23,960 nucleotides of DNA from Bacteroidota bacterium (lineage in GTDB: Bacteria; Bacteroidota; Bacteroidia; Chitinophagales; Chitinophagaceae): the NCBI GenBank assembly GCA_023426425.1, contig JAFAAT010000014.1, positions 1 to 23,960 of the forward strand, in the 5' to 3' direction. Of the stretch, positions 1 through 7,726 are shown piece after piece. Both the position numbers and the translations under genes were made by a program. The notes beneath the pieces were generated by a model. The model was given only the letters and a program-made list of their open reading frames with translations, had not been told where the DNA came from and made no database searches. Numbering within the stretch: position 1 is the first letter of the stretch; each line of letters begins with the position of its first letter.

Positions 1-228
1 CTCAATGGCAGCGATGACATCATCGACTACATTAAAGAAAAGCTTGGCATAGGTGAAGGACAAACCACAACCGATGGTCTCTTTACCCTCAAACCCGCAG
101 AGTGCCTCGGCGCCTGTGGCTATGCTCCCATGATGCAGCTGGGTAAACACTATCGCGAACATTTGACAAAGGAAAAAGTAGATCAGATTATTGAGGAGTG
201 CAGGAAGTCAGCAGCAATGAATAACTAG
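1..228 (+). CDS. nuoE: NADH-quinone oxidoreductase subunit E, C-terminal part (partial at left edge)
   Basis: Frame 1 is open from the first base to a TAG at 226-228, giving the last 75 residues of a thioredoxin-fold [2Fe-2S] subunit. The diagnostic segment is ECLGACGYAPMMQ, which carries the second pair of cluster-ligand cysteines of NuoE/24-kDa subunits; the first pair would be upstream of the window. NuoE holds cluster N1a beside the FMN of NuoF in the peripheral arm of complex I. The end of the gene is normal in length and sequence. It is followed after 2 nt by a gene foreign to complex I, and then by nuoF. Identification rests on the Cys motif and on operon position. Confidence 0.93.
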   Translation, partial: LNGSDDIIDYIKEKLGIGEGQTTTDGLFTLKPAECLGACGYAPMMQLGKHYREHLTKEKVDQIIEECRKSAAMNN

Positions 229-230
229 CC

Positions 231-662
231 ATGCGCGCCTCACTGATACTCATATTGCTCTTTATAAGTTGCACTGTCTTCGCCTCAAAGCCCGACACAG
301 CGGGCCTCCGCAAGGCAGTACTAAAGTTGAACAAAGCCCTCGTAGAGAAGGACTCTGCCACGCTGAAAAAGCTGTTGCATAAGAAAGTCACCTACGGCCA
401 TTCAAACGGATGGGTAGAAACAAAAAGGGATGTAATTGGTAACTTGTTTAGCGGAACGTTGGTGTACAATAACTTAGAGCAGCATCCGTTAACTATGACA
501 GTGGAAGAAGATAACGTGGCAATCGTGAGAAGTGATTTAGGCATTGATGTTACTTACGACGGTCAACCAATTAAGATGAAACTACATGTAATGCAGGTTT
601 GGATAAAAAAGAAGAAAGGCTGGTTATTGTTGGGCAGGCAAAGTGCAAAAGCGGACAAATAG
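231..662 (+). CDS. Secreted NTF2/SnoaL-like (DUF4440-type) protein inside the nuo operon
   Basis: This is a 143-residue protein. Its N-terminus is a short export signal: a basic start, a hydrophobic core of about residues 4-17, and a possible signal peptidase I site after TVFA (about residue 19). Cys14 in LFISC could instead be a weak lipobox, but Phe at -3 is atypical. The rest reads as one small alpha+beta cone domain of the SnoaL/DUF4440 type: an N-terminal helix with ALVEKDSATLKKLLH, then VTYGHSNGWVETKRD, and C-terminal strands ending in VWIKKKKGWLLLGRQSA. The ATG lies 2 nt after the nuoE stop, so it is probably co-transcribed and perhaps translationally coupled. The product should lie outside the cytoplasm, whereas NuoE and NuoF are cytoplasmic, so a structural role in complex I is unlikely. 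Members of this fold bind small ligands or are enzymes; no specific function can be assigned. Confidence 0.8.
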   Translation: MRASLILILLFISCTVFASKPDTAGLRKAVLKLNKALVEKDSATLKKLLHKKVTYGHSNGWVETKRDVIGNLFSGTLVYNNLEQHPLTMTVEEDNVAIVRSDLGIDVTYDGQPIKMKLHVMQVWIKKKKGWLLLGRQSAKADK

Positions 663-719
663 TTGTATCAGTAAGTTGCACTGCAGCTTACTCACAAACA
701 TTTTAGATCAAATACTGAG

Positions 720-2066
720 ATGAAATTATTATTAGAGCACGCACATATTGAAGGAATTCGTTTCTACGATACCTATCGCAAACATGGCGGGTATCGTAGT
801 GTGGAGAAGGCGTTGAAGATGACGCCGGAGGAAGTGGTAGAAGAAGTGAAGAAGAGCGGCCTCCGGGGCAGAGGTGGTGCAGGCTTCCCCACCGGTATGA
901 AGTGGAGCTTCCTCGCCAAGCCTGAAGGGGTTCCCCGTCACCTCGTCTGTAACGCCGACGAATCAGAACCCGGCACTTTCAAAGACCGGTACCTGATGGA
1001 GTTCATTCCTCACATCCTCATCGAAGGACTCATCGTCAGCAGCTATGCCCTTGGCTCCAACCTCACCTACATCTACATCCGTGGCGAATATGCCTGGATT
1101 GTAGATATCCTTGAAGAAGCAATCGCAGAAGCAAAGAACATGGGCTGGCTGGGAAAGAATATCCTCGGCACCGGCTTCGACTGCGAAATCTACGTACACC
1201 GTGGCGCAGGCGCCTACATCTGTGGAGAGGAAACCGCTCTTATCGAATCACTCGAAGGTAAACGCGGCAACCCCAGGATCAAACCTCCATTCCCGGCCAT
1301 TCAGGGCGTATGGATGCGGCCAACTGTAGTAAACAACGTCGAAACACTTGCCGCAGTGGTGCCCATCATCAACATGGGTGGCGAAGAATATGCAAAGATC
1401 GGCGTAGGCCGCTCCACCGGAACCAAGCTCCTCTCTGTATGCGGTAACATCAACAAGCCGGGCGTCTACGAAATTGATATGACCATCTCTGTAGAGGAGT
1501 TTATCTACAGTGACAAATACTGCGGGGGCATACCAAACGGCAAACGCCTGAAAGCTTGCATCCCCGGAGGTTCTTCAGTACCCATCGTGCCTGCAAACCT
1601 TCTGTTCAAAACAGCAAAAGGTGAAACTCGCTATATGAACTACGAAAGCCTCGCTGATGGTGGCTTCGCTACAGGTACCATGATGGGATCAGGTGGATTT
1701 ATCGTGCTGGACGAAGACCAATGCGTAGTACGCCACACCATGACGCTTGCCAGGTTCTACCAGCACGAGAGCTGCGGTCAGTGCAGCCCCTGCCGCGAAG
1801 GCACCGGATGGATGCACAAGATTCTCAAGAACATTGAATACGGAAAAGGTAAGATGAGCGATATAGATCTCCTTTGGGACATCCAGAGAAAGATCGAAGG
1901 AAACACTATTTGTCCACTGGGAGATGCAGCAGCCTGGCCAGTAGCCGCAGCTATTCGTCATTTCCGGGATGAGTTCGAATGGCATGTGACCAATCCCGAC
2001 GAAGCTCAGACCCGTAACTTCGGCATCGGTCATTATGCCGATCCCTTACCAGTGGTGACAGCTTAA
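720..2066 (+). CDS. nuoF: NADH-quinone oxidoreductase subunit F (NADH- and FMN-binding)
   Basis: NuoF (448 aa, normal length) oxidises NADH and passes electrons through FMN to the Fe-S chain of complex I, on the cytoplasmic side. The glycine-rich FMN/NADH-binding loop GLRGRGGAGFPTG is at residues 47-59. A second signature, GAGAYICGEETALIESLEGK, follows near residue 162. The N3 [4Fe-4S] ligands are visible as ESCGQCSPCREG (Cys352, Cys355, Cys358), with the distal Cys398 in TICPLGD. No key residue is missing. The ATG at 720 gives an N-terminus usual for the family. The gene is 57 nt downstream of the NTF2-like gene and 40 nt before nuoG, consistent with one operon. Confidence 0.97.
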   Translation: MKLLLEHAHIEGIRFYDTYRKHGGYRSVEKALKMTPEEVVEEVKKSGLRGRGGAGFPTGMKWSFLAKPEGVPRHLVCNADESEPGTFKDRYLMEFIPHILIEGLIVSSYALGSNLTYIYIRGEYAWIVDILEEAIAEAKNMGWLGKNILGTGFDCEIYVHRGAGAYICGEETALIESLEGKRGNPRIKPPFPAIQGVWMRPTVVNNVETLAAVVPIINMGGEEYAKIGVGRSTGTKLLSVCGNINKPGVYEIDMTISVEEFIYSDKYCGGIPNGKRLKACIPGGSSVPIVPANLLFKTAKGETRYMNYESLADGGFATGTMMGSGGFIVLDEDQCVVRHTMTLARFYQHESCGQCSPCREGTGWMHKILKNIEYGKGKMSDIDLLWDIQRKIEGNTICPLGDAAAWPVAAAIRHFRDEFEWHVTNPDEAQTRNFGIGHYADPLPVVTA

Positions 2067-2106
2067 GATTATAATTGAACATTGGTTCAGAAAAAGGAGA
2101 AAAGTT

Positions 2107-3234
2107 ATGTCTGAACAGACTCCAAAGTTTAAAGTAACGATAGATAATATCACAATAGAAGTGCCCGCAGGTACCACTATCCTGAACGCAGCACGACAGA
2201 TCGGCGGTGAGGTCACTCCTCCTGCCATGTGTTACTATAGCAGTTTAGAAGGCAGCGGTGGTAAATGCCGCACCTGCCTCGTCGAGGTAAGCAAGGGTTC
2301 CGAAAAGGATCCCCGGCCCATGCCTAAACTGGTAGCAAGTTGCCGCACTACGGTCATGGATGGTATGGAGGTAAAAAATATTACTTCTGAAAAAGTCCTC
2401 GACGCACGCAAAGGCGTGGTGGAACTTCTGCTGATCAACCACCCCCTCGACTGCCCCGTCTGCGACCAGGCAGGCGAGTGCCACCTCCAGGATCTCAGCT
2501 ATGAGCACGGAACCGCTGGCACCCGCTACGAGTTCGACCGCAGAACTTTCGACAAAGAAGACATCGGTGATTATATCCAGCTCCACATGACTCGCTGCAT
2601 CTTATGCTACCGTTGCGTGTATACCGCTGAACAACTCACCGGCCGCCGGGAGCATGGTGTCCTCGACCGGGGCGACCATGCTGAGATCAGCACCCTGATC
2701 GGCAAGTCCCTCGATAACGAGTTCATTGGCAACGTCATCGACGTATGTCCCGTGGGCGCCCTTACAGACAGGACTTTCCGCTTCAAAAACAGGGTTTGGT
2801 TCACAAAGCCTGTTGATGCACACCGGGATTGTCCCACTTGCACCGGCAAGGTAAGGCTATGGATGAGAGGCGATGAGGTCTTCCGCGTCACAGCAAGGAA
2901 AGACAAATGGGGCGAGGTGCAGGAATTTATCTGCAATGAATGTCGCTTCCACAAGAAAAAGACCAGCGACTGGGTAATTGAAGGACCTTCAAAGGTAGAC
3001 AGGCACAGTGTAATCTCTCAGGGACACTACCAAAAGGCAATCAACGGTCAGACCTCACTGGTAAACGAAATAATCGGAAAGAAACCCAAATTATTGTTCG
3101 ATGTACACGAAGTAAGCGATGTAAACCGCCCGGAGATCGATCTTTCAAAAATCGACGGACCTCCGCATTCTGATGATTATTTACCTAATCAAGAGCTTGA
3201 AAACCAGCGTAAACTGGACGTGGGCAGGAAATAA
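2107..3234 (+). CDS. nuoG: NADH-quinone oxidoreductase subunit G, short form
   Basis: This Fe-S subunit of the complex I peripheral arm has 375 residues, against roughly 900 in E. coli. Clusters visible in order: [2Fe-2S] N1b with Cys42, Cys54, Cys57 and Cys79; the His(Cys)3 [4Fe-4S] N5 site with His112, Cys116, Cys119 and Cys125; a [4Fe-4S] N4 site with Cys164, Cys167, Cys170 and Cys214 (CILCYRC...DVCPVGAL); then two CxxC pairs, Cys242/245 and Cys276/279, resembling the start of the molybdopterin-oxidoreductase Fe4S4 domain. The large molybdopterin-like domain that should follow is absent; residues 280-375 form a polar tail. Short NuoG is, to my knowledge, usual in Bacteroidota, so I read it as lineage-specific and not as a truncation. 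AAGGAG about 8 nt upstream of the ATG is one of the few good Shine-Dalgarno matches here. Confidence 0.95.
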   Translation: MSEQTPKFKVTIDNITIEVPAGTTILNAARQIGGEVTPPAMCYYSSLEGSGGKCRTCLVEVSKGSEKDPRPMPKLVASCRTTVMDGMEVKNITSEKVLDARKGVVELLLINHPLDCPVCDQAGECHLQDLSYEHGTAGTRYEFDRRTFDKEDIGDYIQLHMTRCILCYRCVYTAEQLTGRREHGVLDRGDHAEISTLIGKSLDNEFIGNVIDVCPVGALTDRTFRFKNRVWFTKPVDAHRDCPTCTGKVRLWMRGDEVFRVTARKDKWGEVQEFICNECRFHKKKTSDWVIEGPSKVDRHSVISQGHYQKAINGQTSLVNEIIGKKPKLLFDVHEVSDVNRPEIDLSKIDGPPHSDDYLPNQELENQRKLDVGRK

Positions 3235-3312
3235 TATTGCCATACTATGTTTCTACTGAAGTGATTGTAAATCCTTCAGCAAGAAAGGCTACAATATTTT
3301 TAACGAACTGAT

Positions 3313-3320
3313 TACTTTTG
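3313..3320 (+). promoter_or_regulatory. Candidate internal -7 promoter box upstream of nuoH
   Basis: TACTTTTG matches the Bacteroidota -7 consensus TAnnTTTG exactly and ends 7 nt before the nuoH ATG. It lies in the 93-nt nuoG-nuoH gap, the largest gap inside the operon after the window's left edge. No clear TTG/TTTG -33 element is present at the usual spacing, and the implied leader would be very short, so this could be chance. If real, it would let the membrane-arm genes nuoH-N be transcribed apart from the peripheral-arm genes. Confidence 0.3.
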
Positions 3321-3327
3321 CGCCGCT

Positions 3328-4398
3328 ATGCTTTTGATGCAAATTGACTGGCTGTTTATCATAGAGAAAATTGCACTTATATCAGTGATACTCCTTGTAT
3401 CGCTGGGCATAGCTGCTTATTCCACCTGGGGTGAACGGAAGGTTGCAGCAGTTATGCAGGACCGTCTTGGTCCAAACAGAGCTGGTCCTCTGGGTCTTCT
3501 GCAGCCACTTGCAGACGGTCTGAAGCTTTTCTTCAAGGAAGAGATCATACCCCTAAGCTCCAGCCGCATCCTCTTCATACTCGGCCCCGCCATGTTCATG
3601 ATCACTGCATTAATGACCAGTGCCGTTATTCCCTGGGGACCTGACTTCACCATCGGCGACAGAGTCATCTCACTTCAGGTGGCAGATATCAATATCGGCA
3701 TCCTATTCATCTTCGCAGTAGTAAGCCTCGGTGTCTATGGCATCATGCTGGGTGGCTGGTCTTCCAACAATAAGTATTCTCTTCTTAGTAGCGTGCGCGC
3801 CGCTTCTCAGGCAATCTCTTACGAACTTGCACTGGGTATCAGCCTGATCGCTTTATTGATGCTCACAGGCTCCCTGAGCATGAGAGATATCGTACAACAA
3901 CAACACGGCTTCTGGGACAATGGCTACTTTACCTGGAACTTCTTCAAACAACCACTCGGCTTCTTCATCTTCCTGGTGTGTTCATTTGCAGAACTAAACA
4001 GAGCTCCATTCGACCTCCCAGAAGCGGAAAGTGAACTGAACATGGGTTACCACCTCGAGTACTCCTCTATGAAGCTCGGCCTCTACCTGTTCGCCGAGTA
4101 TATCAACATGTTCATCACTTCAGCAATCATGGCTACTCTTTTCTTCGGCGGATATAACTATCCTTTCATGGATCTGGTAGCAGCAAACGTACCTGAATGG
4201 GTGTTCGTCCTGACCTGTGTAGCTGCTTTATTTATTAAGATTATTGGTTTCATTCTGTTCTTCATGTTCATCCGCTGGACTCTTCCAAGGTTCAGGTATG
4301 ACCAACTGATGAAGCTCGGATGGAAATCGTTGATACCGTTAGCTTTATTCAATATGGTGCTGACTGGTTTTGTGATTTTGTGGTTTTTGAATAAATAG
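3328..4398 (+). CDS. nuoH: NADH-quinone oxidoreductase subunit H
   Basis: NuoH (356 aa) is the membrane subunit that joins the peripheral arm to the proton-pumping arm and forms much of the quinone-binding chamber. Family hallmarks are GERKV at about residue 35, QDRLGPNRAGP at 44-54 (loop 1) and ELNRAPFDLPEAESEL at 222-237, the conserved acidic cytoplasmic loop. Several long hydrophobic stretches run along the protein, as expected for a multi-spanning protein. A second in-frame ATG three codons later (3337) is an alternative start. The gene is followed within 10 nt by nuoI. Confidence 0.96.
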   Translation: MLLMQIDWLFIIEKIALISVILLVSLGIAAYSTWGERKVAAVMQDRLGPNRAGPLGLLQPLADGLKLFFKEEIIPLSSSRILFILGPAMFMITALMTSAVIPWGPDFTIGDRVISLQVADINIGILFIFAVVSLGVYGIMLGGWSSNNKYSLLSSVRAASQAISYELALGISLIALLMLTGSLSMRDIVQQQHGFWDNGYFTWNFFKQPLGFFIFLVCSFAELNRAPFDLPEAESELNMGYHLEYSSMKLGLYLFAEYINMFITSAIMATLFFGGYNYPFMDLVAANVPEWVFVLTCVAALFIKIIGFILFFMFIRWTLPRFRYDQLMKLGWKSLIPLALFNMVLTGFVILWFLNK

Positions 4399-4406
4399 AA
4401 TTGATC

Positions 4407-4916
4407 ATGCAACAACTAACTAACAGAGCCGTACCTATAAATCGCGACCCGATGACTTTCGGGGAAAAGATTTATGTACCGGCAATTCTAAAAGGTCTCA
4501 GCATCACCCTCGGACACATCTTCAAGAAGAAAGCCACTGTAAGCTATCCTGAAGAGGTACGTCCATTTAGCCCCGTATTCCGTGGATTGCATGTATTAAA
4601 TAGGGACGAGGAGGGTAGAGAAAGATGTACAGCCTGTGGTCTCTGTGCTTTGGCATGTCCTGCTGAAGCCATTACCATGGAAGCGGCAGAGCGGAAAGCA
4701 GGTGAGGAACACCTGTATCGCGATGAGAAGTACGCCGCCAAATATGAAATCAATATGTTGCGCTGTATTTTCTGTGGGTTTTGTGAAGAGGCTTGTCCCA
4801 AAGACGCTGTCTATCTGAGTGAAACAGTGATGCCTTCTAATTTTACCAGGAGAAGCATGATCTACAAGAAAGAAGATCTGCTGATCCCTCACCCTAAAAA
4901 GCAAGACAACGCCTAG
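4407..4916 (+). CDS. nuoI: NADH-quinone oxidoreductase subunit I (two [4Fe-4S] clusters)
   Basis: NuoI carries clusters N6a and N6b, which bridge NuoG to the terminal cluster N2 in NuoB. I chose the ATG at 4407 (169 aa, MQQLTNR...); the frame can be extended to a TTG at 4401, which adds two residues and is less likely. The two ferredoxin motifs are clear: CTACGLCALACP, with Cys74, 77, 80 and 84, and CIFCGFCEEACP, with Cys120, 123, 126 and 130. An amphipathic N-terminal stretch with KGLSITLGHIF fits membrane association. The start lies 8 nt after the nuoH stop, and nuoJ begins 3 nt after this stop, so translation is tightly linked. Confidence 0.96.
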   Translation: MQQLTNRAVPINRDPMTFGEKIYVPAILKGLSITLGHIFKKKATVSYPEEVRPFSPVFRGLHVLNRDEEGRERCTACGLCALACPAEAITMEAAERKAGEEHLYRDEKYAAKYEINMLRCIFCGFCEEACPKDAVYLSETVMPSNFTRRSMIYKKEDLLIPHPKKQDNA

Positions 4917-4919
4917 TTC

Positions 4920-5459
4920 ATGGAGTTATTCGAGGTCATCTTCTGGGTCTTAACCGTTATTGCCATCAGTTGCGCATTAGGCGTCATACTGAGCAGAAAT
5001 CCTATCAGCAGTGTACTGTTTCTGATCGCTACTTTTTTCGCGGTATCTGGTCACTACCTCTTACTTAATGCACAGTTCCTCGCCATCGTCAATATCATCG
5101 TCTATGCCGGAGCAATAATGGTACTCTTTCTGTTCGTGATCATGTTGATGAACCTGAACGCAGATGTAGAACCACAGAAAAGCAGACTGGTTCAGTTTGC
5201 AGGCATCATCTCAGGGGGCATACTGTTCCTTGTAGTTCTTGCAGCTCTCAGAGAAACTACCACTCGTGGTACACTCGAAAGCACAGCAACGGATATCGGA
5301 CTGATCGAAAACCTTGGAAAGACATTGTTTACCAAATATGTCCTCCCATTTGAGTTGAGCAGTGTGCTCTTCTTAAGTGCAATGATAGGTGCCATGGTGA
5401 TCGGTAAAAAAGATAAACCATCAATCGCCGCAGAAAACAAAAACCCAAACCAGAACTAG
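4920..5459 (+). CDS. nuoJ: NADH-quinone oxidoreductase subunit J
   Basis: NuoJ (179 aa) is a membrane-arm subunit thought to couple quinone chemistry to the antiporter-like subunits. The protein is strongly hydrophobic. The best-conserved stretch is FLAIVNIIVYAGAIMVLFLF near residues 53-72, which contains the segment that forms a pi-bulge helix in complex I structures. A hydrophobic segment around ELSSVLFLSAMIGAMVI precedes a charged C-terminal tail. It lies between nuoI (3-nt gap) and nuoK (7-nt gap) in the standard gene order. Confidence 0.95.
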   Translation: MELFEVIFWVLTVIAISCALGVILSRNPISSVLFLIATFFAVSGHYLLLNAQFLAIVNIIVYAGAIMVLFLFVIMLMNLNADVEPQKSRLVQFAGIISGGILFLVVLAALRETTTRGTLESTATDIGLIENLGKTLFTKYVLPFELSSVLFLSAMIGAMVIGKKDKPSIAAENKNPNQN

Positions 5460-5466
5460 CACAGTT

Positions 5467-5766
5467 ATGCCCATACAGTATTATCTCTTTTTAAGTATTG
5501 CACTGTTCAGTATCGGCATCATGGGTGCACTGATCAGGAGGAATGCCATCATTATTCTGATGTGCATTGAGTTGATGCTGAATGCAGTAAACTTGCTGAT
5601 GGTTGCGTTTTCAAAAATGTATAACGACCCTTCATCTCAGATATTTGTGTTCTTTATCATGGTAGTGGCTGCCGCAGAAGTGGCAGTAGGATTGGCAGTG
5701 ATCGTGATGATGTACCGGAAGGTACATTCCGTGGATATCAATATTCTGAACAGGTTAAAACATTAA
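5467..5766 (+). CDS. nuoK: NADH-quinone oxidoreductase subunit K
   Basis: NuoK (99 aa, normal length) is the MrpC-like small membrane subunit with three transmembrane segments. The two membrane-buried glutamates needed for proton translocation are in place: Glu35 in CIELMLNAVNLL and Glu71 in AAAEVAVGLAVIV, which correspond to E. coli Glu36 and Glu72. The order nuoJ-nuoK-nuoL is standard. Confidence 0.96.
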   Translation: MPIQYYLFLSIALFSIGIMGALIRRNAIIILMCIELMLNAVNLLMVAFSKMYNDPSSQIFVFFIMVVAAAEVAVGLAVIVMMYRKVHSVDINILNRLKH

Positions 5767-5815
5767 AGCAGGTATTGAAACAGAAGGTGCTCACTTTCTA
5801 TTGCATTAGGTAATT

Positions 5816-7699
5816 ATGACTGATTTTGTATACTTGGTCCCACTGTTCCCCCTGATAGGGTTCCTGATCAACGGATTGGGATGGAGAACTATTCCTAAAA
5901 ATGTAGGAGGGGTCATTGGCAGCGTTGCAGTACTTGCATCCTTCGTAGTCTCCCTCGGCATTTTCTTCGAAGTTAGGGGTGGACACAGTGAGGTTGTTAC
6001 GATATTCAACTTCATCGAATCAGGTGACCTGCGCATACCTATGGCTTTCCAGGTTGATGCACTTTCTTCCTTATTTCTTTTGATCATCACTGGTATCGGC
6101 TTTCTTATTCACGTCTACTCAGTATCATATATGCATGAAGACGAAGGTATGGTCAGGTACTTCTCCTACCTCAACCTCTTCGTCTTTTCGATGCTCCTCC
6201 TCGTCTTGGGCGCAAACTACCTGGTCATGTTCATAGGCTGGGAAGGGGTAGGTCTCTGTTCATATCTCCTTATCGGCTTCTGGTTCAAGAACCGCGATTA
6301 TACAAATGCCGCCAAAAAAGCGTTCGTAATGAACCGGATCGGAGACCTTGGCTTCCTTGTAGGTATGATGTACATGCTCTGGAAGTTCGGTACTCTTACC
6401 TACGCAGGCGACAATGGTGTGTTCACCCAACTGTCTACTGCAGCAATGACCTCTTTCGACTACAATTTTATCGCTATCTGTCTTTTCATCGGCGCCATGG
6501 GTAAATCTGCTCAGATACCCCTCTACACCTGGCTACCTGATGCCATGGCCGGCCCCACGCCAGTATCAGCACTGATCCACGCAGCAACCATGGTTACGGC
6601 AGGTATTTACATGATCGCCAGGAGCAGCGCGCTCTACAACCTGGCTCCACTCGCACTCGACCTCGTCACATGGATCGGTTTGGCTACAGCACTGCTCGCC
6701 GCAACCATCGCACTCAAACAATATGACATCAAAAAAGTCCTCGCCTATTCTACAGTGAGTCAGCTGGGCTTTATGTTTGTCGCGCTTGGCCTCGGTGCAT
6801 ATACTACCGCAGTTTTCCATGTGATGACACATGCTTTCTTTAAAGCACTTTTATTCCTGGGCTCCGGTAGCGTCATCCATGCCATGGGTGGGGAACAGGA
6901 TATCCGGAAGATGGGTGGCCTGAAGAAATACATGGCCGTTACTCATATCACATTCTTAATCGGCTGTCTCGCAATATCCGGAATCCCCGGCCTGTCGGGC
7001 TTCTTCTCTAAAGATGAAATCCTGGCCGCAGCATATGGACACAATGCCGTTGTATTTGTATTGTTAATCATCGCTGCCATGATGACGGCCTTTTATATGT
7101 TCCGCCTTTACTTCCTCACATTCCGAGGCAACTTCCGCGGCACTGAAGATCAACGTCATCATCTGCACGAGAGTCCGGCTGCAATGACCATCCCCTTAAT
7201 TATCCTGGCAATATTCTCCATCATTGGTGGATATGTTGGACTGCCTCCGGTGATCAATGAACACCACACACTAAATGAGTTCCTAAGGCCAGTTGTAGAA
7301 AATTTCAATGCCCACCATTTGGATCACAGCACTGAGTGGATGTTGATGGGTTTGTCCGTCGGCGTTGTAATGATCATGATCTTTGTTGCCTTCCGCATCA
7401 CCAGGAAAGCCGAATTTGTGCCTAATACAGGTATCGCCAAAACCTTGGAAAATAAATGGTATGTAGATGAGCTTTACGACGCTTTGATCGTACGTCCACT
7501 GGGGCACTTCTCAAGAATCTTAGATCGGTATGCTGAACGTGCAGGTATTGATGGATTGGTTAATGGCGTTGGAAAGTCTGTTCGTTGGGGTGGCGACAAA
7601 GTGCGTCTGTTGCAAAGCGGGCAAGTTGGATTCTACATTTTTGTGATGGTAATCGGTGTAACCCTACTGTTTGCTGTCAGCTATTTCTGGATTAAATAA
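5816..7699 (+). CDS. nuoL: NADH-quinone oxidoreductase subunit L (antiporter-like)
   Basis: NuoL (627 aa) is the distal Mrp-type proton-pumping subunit, which carries the long lateral helix at its C-terminus. Key segments are MFIGWEGVGLCSYLLIGFWF, the conserved helix-5 glutamate region, and LPDAMAGPTPVSALIHAATM at about 240-259, the broken helix 7 with the conserved histidine. GLSGFFSKDEIL follows near the end of the channel half. The C-terminal 150 residues include WYVDELYDALIVRPL and a final hydrophobic anchor, as in full-length NuoL. The gene starts 49 nt after nuoK. No interruption or missing motif is visible. Confidence 0.96.
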   Translation: MTDFVYLVPLFPLIGFLINGLGWRTIPKNVGGVIGSVAVLASFVVSLGIFFEVRGGHSEVVTIFNFIESGDLRIPMAFQVDALSSLFLLIITGIGFLIHVYSVSYMHEDEGMVRYFSYLNLFVFSMLLLVLGANYLVMFIGWEGVGLCSYLLIGFWFKNRDYTNAAKKAFVMNRIGDLGFLVGMMYMLWKFGTLTYAGDNGVFTQLSTAAMTSFDYNFIAICLFIGAMGKSAQIPLYTWLPDAMAGPTPVSALIHAATMVTAGIYMIARSSALYNLAPLALDLVTWIGLATALLAATIALKQYDIKKVLAYSTVSQLGFMFVALGLGAYTTAVFHVMTHAFFKALLFLGSGSVIHAMGGEQDIRKMGGLKKYMAVTHITFLIGCLAISGIPGLSGFFSKDEILAAAYGHNAVVFVLLIIAAMMTAFYMFRLYFLTFRGNFRGTEDQRHHLHESPAAMTIPLIILAIFSIIGGYVGLPPVINEHHTLNEFLRPVVENFNAHHLDHSTEWMLMGLSVGVVMIMIFVAFRITRKAEFVPNTGIAKTLENKWYVDELYDALIVRPLGHFSRILDRYAERAGIDGLVNGVGKSVRWGGDKVRLLQSGQVGFYIFVMVIGVTLLFAVSYFWIK

Positions 7700-7726
7700 T
7701 TACCGACGCGCAGGCGTCTGAAATTT

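Noticed and set aside
4401..4406. TTG start for nuoI two codons upstream of the ATG
   Set aside because: An ATG at 4407 gives a normal N-terminus, and the TTG adds nothing conserved.
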